Shown in pieces: positions 19,454 through 31,778 of a DNA stretch of 64,000 nt. Both the position numbers and the translations under genes were made by a program. Source of the stretch: Massospora cicadina. Taxonomy: Eukaryota > Entomophthoromycota > Entomophthoromycetes > Entomophthorales > Entomophthoraceae. The notes below the pieces were generated by a model. That model was not told the origin of the DNA and did no database searches. It saw only the letters and a list, made by a program, of their open reading frames with translations. The stretch is from assembly GCA_022478985.1 (NCBI GenBank), contig JAKSZP010013339.1, positions 1 to 64,000 on the forward strand. The letters are read 5' to 3'. Within the stretch, counting starts at the first letter, position 1. Every line of letters starts with the position of its first letter.

Positions 19454-21350
19454 GTGGGCCAAATTTTAAATGAGCGATTAGAAGCCAACTTTGCTGAGGT
19501 CCATTCAAGTTTGGAGTCAAATTACAACTTAGCCACTTGGGCTAATGACCAGGTAGCAAAATTATCACAAGAGCTAAATGATAGATTGCATCCCATCTTT
19601 GAAAATTTCTTAGAGGAAAGAGAAGTCACAGAAGCTTGGGTTAGCAATATCATTCAGACTTCTATTAATGCTTCAGAGTTCATGAGGCTTAATCATGAAG
19701 CCCAAGAGGCGCAGTTAAACTATAACAATGAATTTTGTGACCAGTATCAATGTTTGAGCGCCCAAATTTTGCAGATGAAGGATGAATACACCAAAAAAAT
19801 TAATTACTGGCAAACACAATTTGAGGACCAATGGGCAAAAAATGAAAAAAATCAAGACACTATTGATCGTCTTAATCTACAGATCATTGATCTCAATGAT
19901 GATGTTAATGCTATTAATGTTTCAAATAATAATCACCATGGAGAATTAAACCAGTACAAGAAGGCAATAAAAGAAAAGGATAAGTGATTTCCACCTTGCA
20001 ACTACAAGCTACTATCTTGAATGAGGAAATTGCAGAATTAAAGTTAAAAAACCAAAATCGTGTCAATTGGGAAAACAAAATCAACAATTGAATTCAAACT
20101 CTGGACAATGGCTGTTGTCAGTGTGCTAAAAGCCACTTGACTGGAAATTCTTTCAAATAATATGAGGATGAAGCTTCAGAAATAGCTACCAAAATGGATT
20201 CTGGGCCACGTCAACAAATGCCTAGCAATATGGTTGCTTTGGCCAACCCTAACACCTCAAACCGGGATATGATGCCTCAGCGCCCTAGTACACCAAACTC
20301 TTTTTGACAAAGAAGTAATTGTGATAACCAGGAATGGGGAAGCAATAATTATAAACCAGCAAACCTGCCTGCTTTTATCAAGGATGGAAGTATTACCACA
20401 TTTGTCAAATGCTTTGAAATGGCCATATATGGGGCCAGCGACCATAAAAAAGCAGCCACTATGATTAGCTGCTTGAATGAGTGGAGCATTGAGTTGATTA
20501 TGCCTCACTTTAACAAAAATCCAACATATGCTGAATTCAAGGAGGCTGTGTTTAATGAATTTGGAGGTCCATAACAAATGTTGACCAGAAAACTAAGTTT
20601 ATGAACATTTGCTTTAAAAAGATGAAGCAATTGACAAATTTGCAAATTGATTCTATTGCAAAGCTCAAGTTCTCCTAGGCGCATGGGCTATGGTCAATTT
20701 TGATGCTAATATTGCACTAGAACATGCAGTAGAACCTTACCCAAATTTATAAACACTTTATTGCCTGCTTTTGTGCAAAATCTTGCAACATATGAATTGG
20801 TTGATTATTTGTGCAGATGCTCAAAAAATTATGGCCCTCCTAAACTGGGTACAGATCGGGATCCGCTGCCTCTGCTAGAAAGCCCTTCAAAACCAATAAG
20901 AAGATTGACAGTAATCCACCTGTAAAAAATGAGCAAAACTCAAATATGAGAGCCTCATGGCCAGTGAGTGAGATTACTTGCTTTAATTGCAATTGTAAAG
21001 GTCACTTTGCTTCCTGATGCCATCAGCAAAATGTCAACATAGTCCTTCCCAATACCATGCAGGAGGAGGGAAAAGAACAAGCACAATAGATGCGGGATGC
21101 TCTATTGTGCCCAAGACACCAGTCCCACCTGATCGACAAGAAAACACTGGCCACAGACCTCATTTGAACAATGAAAACGATGCTATTTTAGTATCAAATG
21201 AAAATTCTTCAAATGTACATGCGGTAACTCGCTCCCAGAGTAAGGTTGTCATACCTGAAGCCTCTGAAGTAGTTGCTAAACCCTATGTGCAACAAATACT
21301 TGAGAATTTCCAGCCAAAGGGCCAAGCAATGCAACAGATACCCCAAGCCT
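19454..21350 (+). pseudogene. T7 gag (coiled coil, capsid, zinc knuckle)
   Basis: Retrotransposon structural protein. An open piece at 19454-19987 is a long Gln/Asn/Glu-rich coiled coil. A capsid-like stretch follows (20340-20575: LPAFIKDGSITTFVKCFEMA; YAEFKEAVFNEFGGP). The zinc knuckle CFNCNCKGHFAS-stop-C at about 20970-21010 fits C-x2-C-x4-H-x4-C, with TGA where Arg is expected. A spacer runs to 21350. Several stops and a frameshift make it non-functional. Confidence 0.8.
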
Positions 21351-21369
21351 GAAAGGGGTCAATATAGCA

Positions 21370-22197
21370 ATGCCAATTGACACATTAATCAATGAATGTC
21401 CCAGTATTGAAAATACTCTGAAGCACACTCTAAACTACCTGGATTCTTCCCATATTCACTTAGTAAACTCTATTTATTCTTACTACTCTGAGTGCACTTA
21501 TGTGGATATTCTGGTCAACAAGATCAGAGTTGTAGCTATTGTTGATAGTGGACCCCTGTAAATATTGTTTCCATGAAGCTGGTTAAAAAAATTGACAATA
21601 ACTCCAGAAATTGACCATCATAAAGAATATGGGACCGTAGGCCTTAAAAGCACTAAGAGTGAAGGAGCTTACAGCGCTTTGTCACTGCAATTTGGAGCTT
21701 TGGTAGTAGTCACACCCGCTATAATGCTTCCAAACGCCAATTATGACATATTAATTGGAACAAGTTTTTTAAGGACCTATGGGAATTCATGCAATTTAAA
21801 AAAACGTCTTGAAGATATTGAGCCAATCACTTCCAATTTATTACTCTCACACAACAATACAAAGCCCACAAGCCGTCGTAGAAGTTTTATCAATATATCT
21901 TATGCTGATGGAATAATACCAGTAGGATATATTCAGTGGGGAAATTGAAGCCACCCCATGACAACTTCCATAAACAAAAATTGAGGAATACCTCTACATG
22001 TGAATAAGGATGCGACAATAGCTCCAGGCCATCAACTGGTTATGAGAACTGGGACCATACTGGATATTCCAGAAGGACTATACAGGGAGGTTGTATCCCC
22101 ATGGCATCATTATCAAATGGAACCTAGTGTGGCGCCTGGAATACTTATACCAGGGCACGGAGAGATTAATGTCTTGCTAGCAAATTTGACCAGCTGA
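21370..22197 (+). pseudogene. T7 aspartic protease and spacer
   Basis: Retropepsin region: VDILVNKIRVVAIVDSG with the Asp-Ser-Gly active-site triplet ends at 21550, then a one-base insertion breaks the frame (PVNIVS expected). NYDILIGTSFLR at 21742-21777 is the usual second conserved block. The remainder (22000-22197) is the spacer before RT. Confidence 0.8.
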
Positions 22198-22342
22198 AAT
22201 ATTAAGGTCAAGGAATATCAAGTAATCACATTTGTGCATCTGTTTCTGAGGGACAAGTTAAAATCAGCTGCCAAATTTGGTGACTTATCTGAGTTTGGCT
22301 TACCAACTGAAACCCTTGGGGCATACTGTAATATCTTGAGAA

Positions 22343-23209
22343 TTGTTTACTAGATTATCAGAACAACAGAAGGATGAAGCACTAGAGTTGTTTGAACGAT
22401 ATTCCAAAATTTTCGCCAAAGATGATCAAGATTTAGGTTGTGCAAAAGGAGTACAGCATTTTGTTGATACCGGGGACCATATACCTATTAGAATGAGGCC
22501 AATTTGGCGCCCCAGGGCTAGTGACAAAATAGTTGGTGAAGAGCTAGACAAATTGTTGAAAAGTGGAATGATAGTGCCATCTAAAAGCCTGTGGGCCAGC
22601 CCTGTTTTAATTGTAAAGAAAAAAAGATGGCAGCAATCAAGTTGTGATTGATTATCAATGCCTCAATGCCATCACAAAAAAGATTCTATATCCGTTGCCC
22701 AGAATTGATGATGCTCTGGACTGTCTGGGAGGGGCAAAGTATTTTACCACAATGGACCTCATCTCAGGATATTGGCAAATTGAGCTGCCACCAGAGGAGC
22801 AGGAAAAGTGCATGATGATTGCTGCTCAAGGGCTTTTCAACTGACACGCATGCCACAGGGGCTGTGTAATGCACTGGCAATCTTTCAGCGTGCAATGGAC
22901 ACGATTTTGGGGGACCTTAAATTGTCCTGCGTTCTGGTGTACCTGGATGACATCAATGTCTTTTTGCAAACGTTTTCCAAACATCTGGAGCACCTTGAAC
23001 AAGTGTTTGAATGGCTGTTGAAGGCTAATCTGAAGATAAAACCTAGAAAATGCCAATTATTTAAAGAACAATTGGAATACCTTGGGTTTATCATTGATTC
23101 CAAGGGCTTGCGGCCTCAGCCTCAAAAGGTGGAGGCAATTAACAATATGCAACCTCTGACGAGTATGAGAGATGTTCAAGTGTTCTTAGGCATGGTAGGA
23201 TACTATTGA
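22343..23209 (+). pseudogene. T7 reverse transcriptase
   Basis: All main RT blocks are present: SPVLIVKKK, YPLPRIDDAL, FTTMDLISGYWQIELP, LTRMPQGLCNALAIFQRAM and the catalytic VLVYLDDINVF (about 22936-22968) with both Asp residues. It is broken by a frameshift near 22640, another near 22840, and a TGA in place of CGA at 23207. Confidence 0.92.
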
Positions 23210-23215
23210 AGATTT

Positions 23216-23730
23216 GTGGAAGGGTTTGTGAAGATTGCTGAGCCTCTATTCCACTTACTACAAGGAGGAGTTCATTTTTGCTGGGCAGAGGAATGCCAAC
23301 AAGCCTTTGAGGCTTTGAAAAACAAAATGAGCTCAGCGCCTATCCTCCAATATCCTGATTTCAGCAAGCCTTTTATCATACAAACTGACGCCTCGTTGAC
23401 TGCAATTGGTGGTGTGCTATTGCAGATTGGGGATGATGGTGAGGAGCATCCAGTCGCTTATTGCAGCAGGATGCTGAATAAGCATGAGCATAATTATACG
23501 GTGACTGAAAGAGAATGTTTGGCTGTCATCTATGCTTGTAAACAATTTTGGGTTTACATTCATGGCACCAAGTTTCAAGTAGTGATGGATCACAGCTCAT
23601 TATGATGGCTCCACAATCTCAAGGAACCTGAAGGACAGTTAGCCCGCTGGGCTCTGAAATTACAAGCGTACAATTATGAAATTATTCATAGAGCTGGAGC
23701 GGCCCATCAAAATGCAGATGGACTATCGTG
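23216..23730 (+). pseudogene. T7 RNase H
   Basis: FIIQTDASLTAIGGVLLQ, VTERECLAVIYACKQF and VVMDHSSL contain the catalytic acidic residues of the Ty3/gypsy RNase H. Stops at 23603 (HSSL-stop-WL) and 23729 (GLS-stop-LP) both sit where CGA Arg is expected. Confidence 0.9.
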
Positions 23731-23849
23731 ACTTCCTATTGTAGCTGTCCTGAGCAGTTTGGCTGATGAGCTTCATGAAAAAATGATTACCCAAAAGTAT
23801 GGAGATGAGCCACCTGAAGTTCAAAAAGCAATTAAAAAGCATTAATTGA

Positions 23850-24981
23850 CACTGAATATCAAAATGGAGTTCTATACAAGCTTAAGCCTGAAGGGCAATG
23901 TCAAATTTTCCCAAAACCTTCTGAATCAAATGGAGATTATTACACAAGCACACAAGGCCGTCAGACATGGGGGAATGACCAAGATGCTAGAATTAATTTG
24001 ATCCAGTTACTATTGGGATTCCATGCAATTTGATATCCAAGATGTGCTCAATAAATGTCATTCATGCCAAATTGCAAAACCTATGAAGTTGGATGTGAAA
24101 TATTGTTTGATCAAACCTGACTGGGCCTGGCATACCATGTCAATTGATGTAATTGGCCCTTTGCCTGTGAGTAGCCTAGGCAACAAATACATAATTGTTG
24201 CTATCAACCATCTAAAAAAATGGGTGGAAACAAAAGCAATTTGAGATGTCAGGGCTCTAACTACTGCCAAGTTCATTATGGATAATATTATTTATAAGCA
24301 CGGATGCCCCCAGAAGATCTTGATGGACAATGGCACAAATTTTACTGCCCAAATGGTACAACGGTTAAATGAGTTGATGTCTATCAAAGGAGTGTTGTCA
24401 ACACCATACCATCCTGAGACTAATGGTATGGTAGAGCGAGTGAATGGCACTTTAGTCAGCATTTTATGCAAAAACGCAGCCTTGGCGCCTTCACAATGGG
24501 CAACTTCAATTAGTGTGTACCATGTTTGTGTACAATATTGGACACCACAGCAGCACAGGCCACTCTCTTCTGTTTAGACAGCCCACTCTTTGTATGGTAG
24601 ACAGCCCACTCTGCCTCCATTATTATATTCAGTACTCAGTTCAACTGATGCAATTAACCCAAATAACTATGTTGAGCAACTAGCAAAGACCCTAATCAAG
24701 TTGCAATCTGAAGCTTATCAAAATGCAATTAGTCAAAAAACTATTCAGAAGAGCTATGATGATGCTAAATGAGCTATGGTGACTAAGTTCAAGGAAGGAG
24801 ATTTAGTAGTATATTGTGACACTCATAGTGCAGGCTGCGCGCACAAGCTAGCCTTGCTTTGGAAGGGTCCATTTATTATATTGGAGAAATTGTCTGAAGA
24901 TGTATATACCATTAAGGATCAAGGTGGCTGGGTTGTGAATTGAGTACACACTAAGTTCCTTTGTCCATATCATAAAGAATA
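23850..24981 (+). pseudogene. T7 integrase
   Basis: Zinc-finger half KCHSCQIAKP near 24053, then a core with MSIDVIGPLP, LMDNGTNFTA and NGMVERVNGTL giving the D, D, E triad. The C-terminal tail has FKEGDLVVY and LLWKGPFIILEKL. Broken at 24241 (TGA for Arg), about 24550, 24770 and 24940. No chromodomain before the polypurine tract. Confidence 0.9.
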
Positions 24982-25411
24982 ATAATACAAAAAGAAAAAA
25001 AGAAAAAAAAAAAAAAATTTTAAAATAAAATTTTGACATATAATAAATATAAATATCTAATAATAATAAAAAAATAATAAATAATTAAAAGCCATAGAGT
25101 TTAATTCATAGATTTATGCCTCGCTGGCATTAGAACTTGGTACCCCTTCTTGGTAGGGGGAGGAGAGTATAATTGAAACAGAGAAGCCTGTAGAGGAATT
25201 GGAGAGATTCAGATCTCATACAATTCTCAACTATCTAGACCCTGTCAGAGATGTGCCAAACCCAAGAAAGCTCAGCACCAGGCACGCTGGCTTTGTCAGC
25301 TTAGGAAAGGCTATTGAGATAACATTTGTACTTTGATAAACACAAAAAGTTAAACATTGTGACCCAGGAAGAAGGGTACCCGCCGCTTATATCCAGTCAA
25401 GGTGGGGGAAG

Positions 25412-26292
25412 TGTTGAGTAATTGACTGGACCTAATTGTCGGATATTTGATAGGGACATAATAATGTTAGCATGCTTAAACTTATTATGGATCATATCAG
25501 ATATCAGCGATTATGGATCAGGTATATTCTAAGCTTATGTAAAGCTTAGGATCCGCGGCCTAGCGATTTCACTTAATAATATTCAACTATGATGACATGG
25601 GCTTGAGGGCTTTGTTGGTTAGGTCAGACTTAAATTAAGTTTTGACTTAATGACTTGGGCACGTGGGCTTTGTTGGTCTATGTCAAAATTAGTTTTTAAT
25701 GTTGGTTGAGTTTTTGATCGAATTAATAACTAATTATCTATATGAATCACCTTGGTTTGTGCTGCCAATTGCTTGTGAAAGAGAATTGGTTCAGCCATTT
25801 GCAGATGCATCTGAAATGCCATCTTGAGAATGATGACGATGTTTACACCAACCCTGAGGCTGAGCAAGATGCCCTGAGTCAAAGTATTTGTAGACCCTCA
25901 AATGAACATTTTACATGTTCCTTTGGCCAAGAGCCATTGAAAAAAAGACGTCATGAGTAAGATGTGGTGAACATCAAACCCTATAAATTACCTTCAAGTT
26001 GATGCTAATAAAAAACATACAACTACTGCCACTAGTTTATAGTTTAACATATAAGCTTTTTGTGTTTAAACTTTACTTTGTATAAGTTGATAATTTACTT
26101 GGGATCAGTGAGATCAAGGGCAGCGTTCCATCATACAAGTAAAGACAGAAGACAACTTTTAAGTGCTATTACAAAGGAGTCTATTCTAACTATAGTCACC
26201 GTCTGGTCTATTATCTTCATACAATAGACGTTCAAAACTCCACAATCCCACAAAAAAAGAACCAGCCACCTGAAGAAGGCCAAAATTCAACA
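25412..26292 (+). repeat. T7 3' LTR
   Basis: Partner of 17796-18677, beginning TGTTGAGTAATTG and ending TTCAACA. It retains CpGs that the 5' LTR has lost. Open frame at 25742-25960. Confidence 0.92.
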
Positions 26293-26297
26293 CCTAT

Positions 26298-27186
26298 CCT
26301 TAGCGCTACCTAAACTCCATAACCCATCTGTAAAAGCGCCCTTGGCCTAGGCCATTGAGGTTAAAACACCCTCATCTAGGGCCAACATAGTAGGTGAGCG
26401 CCCCCAGAGCAACCACTGCAACCCAAATAGGCATGTTGTAAAATGTATAAATGGAAGCCAACCAACCAGTTTTGGGCTGACTCCCCTACCTCTATTGCTA
26501 TATTGCCGTATGTTAGGAATACCCCTGGTGATGGATCTGAAGAGGGTTATGAAGATGTGTGGTAGTATGTTTTAGTAGCTTGCTGAAGTTGGAGTTCCTG
26601 ATTGGTTGAATGCTAGAGGATTAGACGACGCCACCATACCTGAGGAGATGTACCTCCATCAAGCTTTAGTGTGTCCTGAGGTTATTGACATAACTAGTGA
26701 TGCTGATCAGCTCTTGGCCAGCTTGATATGAACTCTTTGATGGGTCCATACCTTAAATCCATCTTGGAGAAATACCCTGAGACAGCGCGCAAACTGACCC
26801 CTAACTTCCGTCTTAAGGAGGTCTGTCTCTGTCCCCTAACTTGGGTGGAACCCTGACCAAGGTGAAAGTTGTTATTAATAAAGTCCAAGTCATGGCCATC
26901 ATGGATACAGGCTCCTCTGGTGAACGTCGTCTCCTCTAAGCTTATAAAAAGATTAAGCTGGCTCCTGACTTGGAATACACTCAAGAGCTTAGAACTGTGG
27001 GCCAAAAACACTCACGCCATAGGGACGTACTCTTCCCTCCCCATTTGGATCAAAAAAGCTTACCTTATTGGCCCCCGCAGTGTCATTGAACAATAACACT
27101 TTATATGATCATGGTACCCAGTTCATTATCAAAAGTGATGGGATTATTGACATGAGACAAGGATTCTAATCTTTGCTAATTATGAA
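26298..27186 (+). pseudogene. T6 gag end and aspartic protease
   Basis: Continuation of T6 after the T7 insert. Near 26860-26930 the reading VKVVINKVQVMAIMDTGSSG has the Asp-Thr-Gly protease active site, followed by LAPDLEYTQELRTVGQK. Many stops upstream in the gag part. Cut again at 27187 by a solo LTR. Confidence 0.75.
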
Positions 27187-27191
27187 GTCCC

Positions 27192-28077
27192 TGTTGAATT
27201 TTGGTCTTATTCCGATGGCTGGTTCTTCTTCTGTGGTATGGTGGTGTTTAGAGCATCTATTGTATGAAGACAATAGACTAGACAATGACTATAGTTCAAT
27301 ATATAACTCCTTGGTAATAGGACTTTAAAGTTGTATTCTCCTGTCATTACTTGGATAATGGCACGCTGCCCTGATCTTACTGATACCAAGTAAATTATCA
27401 ACCAATAAAAAGTAAAGTTTTAAACACAAAAAGCTTATATGATAAACTATAAACTGGTGGTAATAGTTGAGTGTTTTTTATTAGCATCAACTTGAAGGTA
27501 ACTTATAGGGTTCGATGTTTACCACATCTTACCCATGATGTCTCATTTTTAATGGCACTTGGCCAAAAGAACATGTAAAATGTTCATTTGAGGGTCTACA
27601 AATACTTTGACTCAGGGCATCTTGCTCAGCCTCAGGGTTGGTGTAAACATCATCATCATTCTCAAGATGGCGTTTTGGATGCGTCTGCAAATGGCTGAAC
27701 CAATTCTCTTTCACAAACAATTGGCAGCACATACTAAGGTGATTCATATCACTAATTAGTAATTAATTTGATCAAAAACTCAACCAACATTAAAAACTAA
27801 TTTTGACATAGACCAACAAAGCCCACGTGCCCAAGTCATTAAGTCAAAACTTAATTTAAGTCTAACCTAACCAACAAAGCCCTCAAGCCCATGTCATCAT
27901 AGTTGAATATTATTAAGTGAAATCGCTAGGCCGCGGATCCTAAGCTTTACATAAGCTTAGAATATACCTGATCCATAATCGCTGATATCTGATATGATCC
28001 ATAATAAGTTTAAGCATGCTAACATTAATATGTCCCTATTGAATATCTGACAATTAGGTCCAGTCAATTACTCAACA
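27192..28077 (-). repeat. solo LTR of the T7 family
   Basis: Reverse-oriented copy of the T7 LTR (886 bp) with exact TSD GTCCC (27187-27191 and 28078-28082) inside T6 pol. Solo LTRs arise by LTR-LTR recombination. It keeps the 72-codon frame at 27529-27747 and the AAGCTT hairpin. Confidence 0.92.
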
Positions 28078-28082
28078 GTCCC

Positions 28083-31000
28083 TTTAGTCTTATATAATAA
28101 AGAGCCCAGCAAGAACGAATATTCTTGTCTGGTTAGGTACCCCTCTTCTGCTTTGACTTTGCATTATACCACCTCTGAGCATAATACAAAGAAAATGCCC
28201 AATTCAGTGGATGCTATGGATGGTATTTCTTTTTATTCATCTTAAAAGGTAATGATTAATCCCGGGGATCAACGATTGGTTGACACAAAGATCACGCTAC
28301 AAATCCCACACCACTGCCTGTTGCACATAAGTATTGAGGGAGTTATTCCTAAGAGCCTTGGGTATTGTCTGATATACTAGGCCTGGCCTACCAGTAACCT
28401 ATCACTGTTCTGTTGGGGAACCTCACCTGCAAGGATCTCATTGTAAGAAAATACCAGGAGATTGGCAGAGGCTGTTTCTTCCACATGGAGGAAATTGAAT
28501 AAATTCACTTAATTTGTTCTATTCTGGTTATGGGACTACTCACAGACAACCTAGTATGTACCTTACCAAAATGGACATATCTCAGATTAGCTGACCCTAG
28601 ACAACCTTGATAAAGTCTATACCTTATTGGAAGGCTATAGTGACATATTCCTCAAGCCAGATACTAACTATGGGCATATGAAGGATTGGAGCCACTCCAT
28701 TGATGTGAGTGATGCACATCCCATTCTGTCAAAACCTTATCACAAGTCAAAGTTGAAAAAGCACAAAATGAGAGCTGATTTAAGCAGTTACTAGACTGGT
28801 TTTATTAGTCCCTCTCAAAGACTTTGGTCCTCCCCACTCTTGATAATCAAAAAGAAAGAAGGAGGTCATTGGGTAGGCATGGACTACCGCAAACTAAAAA
28901 GCCTCACAAAAAATTATAGCTATCCTATCCCCAGCATTAATGACGCCCTAACACAGCTCTCCAGCTCTAACTTCTTTTCTGCCATGGACTTGGCTAGCAG
29001 CTATTGACAATTGGAATTTTCTCCCCTAAGATCAGAAGAAATGTGCTCTTACTTGCAGTGAAGGTCCATTCCAACCCACCTGACTACCTCAAAGGTTGTG
29101 AAACGCGCCTGCAACTTTCCAGCGAGCCATGGATCACATCTTTCAGGAACTTAAGTTAAGTTGCGTCATTGTCTAACTTTATGACACACAATGTCCTCCA
29201 AGACTTTATTGACCATCTGTTTGCCTGAAAGAATTGTTTTAACGCTTGCATGAGTCCAATATTAGTTAAAACCCTCCAAGTAAACTTTCTTACAGAGGAG
29301 TTTAGACTTCCATGGACATCCCATCTCTCAGGAAGGAATCCAACCATTAAAGGATAAGGTTGAAGCAATAACAAAAATGCCTCCCCCCTAAAAATCTATG
29401 GGATACTCATTTATTCCTAAGTTTGATGGGGTATTACCATCAGTTCATCCCTAAAATCGCCCAACTCAGTGAGCCCCTCGTCTGCCTACAGACTAAGAAA
29501 ACTCCTTTCTATTTAAGTGCTGAATAAAATTCTGCTTTTGAGACTCTAAAGCAGTTGCTACAACAACGTCCTATCCTGCGGCACCCAGATTATGGTAAAC
29601 CTTTCAGCTTGTTTACCAATGCTTTAGACTATGCCGTGGGTCATCTTGGTTCAACCGGATATAAACGGGGTAGATCATCCCATATCATATTTTAGCATAT
29701 TGATATCAAAAGTGGAACGCAATTATAGTGTCACTGAGAAGGAGTGCCTTGCCGCTTTGCTAGCTGTAAAACACTACCGCCCTTTTCTGTAAGGAATTAC
29801 TTTCACTGTGGTTACAGACCATGCTTACCTGAAATAGTTACAAAACATGAAGGATACTATCGGCCATTTTAGCATGTTGGGCTCTAAAGCTCCAAAATTA
29901 TGACATGAAGATCAAAACTGAGCTGGAACCCGCCAAATGCATGTTGCTGGGTTATCTTAGTTGCCAGTCCTGAATTTAGATAAAAGCAAAGTGGAGAGGT
30001 TATATGACCTCATAAAGACCCCAGATGACTGGGAGGATGAGGATGAGCCTGTCTAGAAGATTTTAAATTGGAACTTATGAAACACCAAAGTGGAGAGTGG
30101 GAAGATTTATAAACAGGTAAGGGAAAAGTGGTTGCCCTATCTTTACCCATCAAAATATGTACCTGCTGTCCAAAAGGCTCACTCTACCCTAGGTTATAGG
30201 GGATTGAAGAAAACCTATGAGTGGACCAGGGAGCGGTGCCGTTGAGAGGGATCTCATGGAGACTTTTGTTGAAGTCTTGAATGCATGACTCACGTGTAAT
30301 AAAGAAATCCAGTTTCAAGACTAGATAACAATATCAACTGACTACCCTTCAACAACCATTTCACACCATCAGCCTAGATTTGGTAGGTCCTCCCCTGCAG
30401 ACTACCAGTGGGAACAAATATATTCTTATAGAAATTGATCATTTTAATGATTGTATTGGAGCTTTGGCGCTCTCAGATCAAACGGCCAAAGCCACTACGG
30501 CCTTTCTGCATCAAAATATTATCCCTTGCTATGGCTGCCCACAGTTACTACTCTGCGACAATGAGAAGAACTTCACCACTAGAGTGGTAAGATTCAAGCT
30601 ACCTCCATGGGAGCCAACCAAACTCTCCATGGCTCCATATAATCTTTCTGCCAATGGAACTTTGGAGAGAGCAAATGGAACCTTGGTCTCAATCGTACAG
30701 AAATGGCCTCTTTTGATCCATTGCAATGGGATCAATTCCTGCCTAGTGCTCTTATGGCCTACCGGATTACTTATCACTAGAGCCTGAAAATGTCCTCATT
30801 CCATGTTTTTTATGGGTGAGAACCAGGGATACCAGCCCTTTTGGCTAAAGATTTCTTCTCCTATAGGGTTGAGGAACCTGAAAAAGCCATGAGAAGGTTG
30901 GCTCAGCATATTATCCAGCTTTAATCTGAGTCTATGACTAACTTAGCAAAAACTGTTATCAAAGAAGGATAAGATGCAAATGAGCTCTGAGCTCCCCTAC

Positions 31001-31140
31001 CTTCCTTCCAAGTGTCTGACATGGTCCTTTATTAACATAACTGCATCACTCCTAGAAGCGGCAAGCTTGGATAAATTTGGGAGGGCCCTTTCATCTTCAC
31101 CTACAAGGGAGGCGATGATTATTCCATAGAGTCCTTGGCT
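28083..31140 (+). pseudogene. T6 pol: RT, RNase H, integrase (decayed)
   Basis: RT blocks: PLLIIKKKEGGHWVGMDYRK near 28840-28900, YPIPSINDAL, FFSAMDLASSY near 28973-29003. RNase H: PFSLFTNALDYAVG in one frame near 29600 and SVTEKECLAAL-like text near 29730. Integrase core 30360-30780 has LDLVGPPLQTTSGNKYI, LLCDNEKNF and NGTLERANGTL, so the D, D, E positions are present. Dozens of stops and shifts; clearly older than T7. Confidence 0.8.
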
Positions 31141-31214
31141 ACAGTATTACTATAAATTGGGTACATGGCTACTTTCTAAGGCCCTATTCTCTCCATGACA
31201 TTTTTAAGGGGTTA

Positions 31215-31778
31215 TGTCAGATAATTTTCCATCACAGCTTCAGTGGAAGAGTGAGGGGCTAATAGTCCAAAATTTAATATGAAACTGCATCTCTCTCTGC
31301 AGAAAGCCCACCTGAGTGGAGAGTCACTAAGCACCAGCTCAAATTTGGTGCAAGTCACTAAGAAAACTTACCCTTTCCAGATGGCTGATTGGCGCAATTT
31401 TATTAAAATTCTGCCACATGGTTATGTCCTCCCAGGGTTAAACTCCCAGCTAAAATCTAAGCTCTACCAAGGTGATACGCCTCTCCAGATAAGAGACAGG
31501 CTAAATAGACATTTACCTAAATTGGGAAGCCGGCTCAACTATTCTAAATTCCGCCGCTTTTCTCATTTTTAGTACAACTTACCTTTAGTAATAGGGGAAA
31601 GCCTCTTAATGAGTATCATTTTTCACCCAAGACCCTACTTGGAATAATAATACAAATTATTTAGTAGTTATATATTGTAAAGTGTGCCAATTAAGTTGGC
31701 ATTTAGAGAATAGTAATCCATTGTTGATTCCTGCACAAAACCGGCACCTGTGAGCAACTGGTAAGCAGGATTTTAACA
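31215..31778 (+). repeat. T6 3' LTR
   Basis: Preceded by the purine run tttttaaggggtta. Starts TGTCAGATAATT, ends TTTTAACA; 564 bp. Matches 15389-16706 once the solo LTR there is removed. Contains an open frame at 31279-31572. Confidence 0.85.

Larger units (their letters stand above)
17796..26292 (+). mobile_element. T7: complete Ty3/gypsy element with both LTRs
   Basis: Exact TSD CCTAT (17791-17795 and 26293-26297). LTRs 17796-18677 and 25412-26292 (TGTTGA...CA ends, 882 and 881 bp). PBS TGGCGCTCATGGCTGGGA at 18683 and a polypurine tract aaggtgggggaag just before 25412. Order is gag, protease, RT, RNase H, integrase, typical of Ty3/gypsy; no chromodomain. All genes carry stops. Length 8497 bp. 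Confidence 0.92.
15389..31778 (+). mobile_element. T6: gypsy element inserted in the T5 left LTR
   Basis: Bounded by an exact 5-bp TSD ATCAT (15384-15388 and 31779-31783). The 5' LTR is 15389 to about 16706 (interrupted by a solo LTR) and the 3' LTR is 31215-31778 (564 bp, ends AACA). PBS TGGTGCTCACTACAGGGG at 16713-16730. The internal region is split by T7 and by a T7-family solo LTR. Removing the inserts leaves about 7 kb. Confidence 0.85.
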
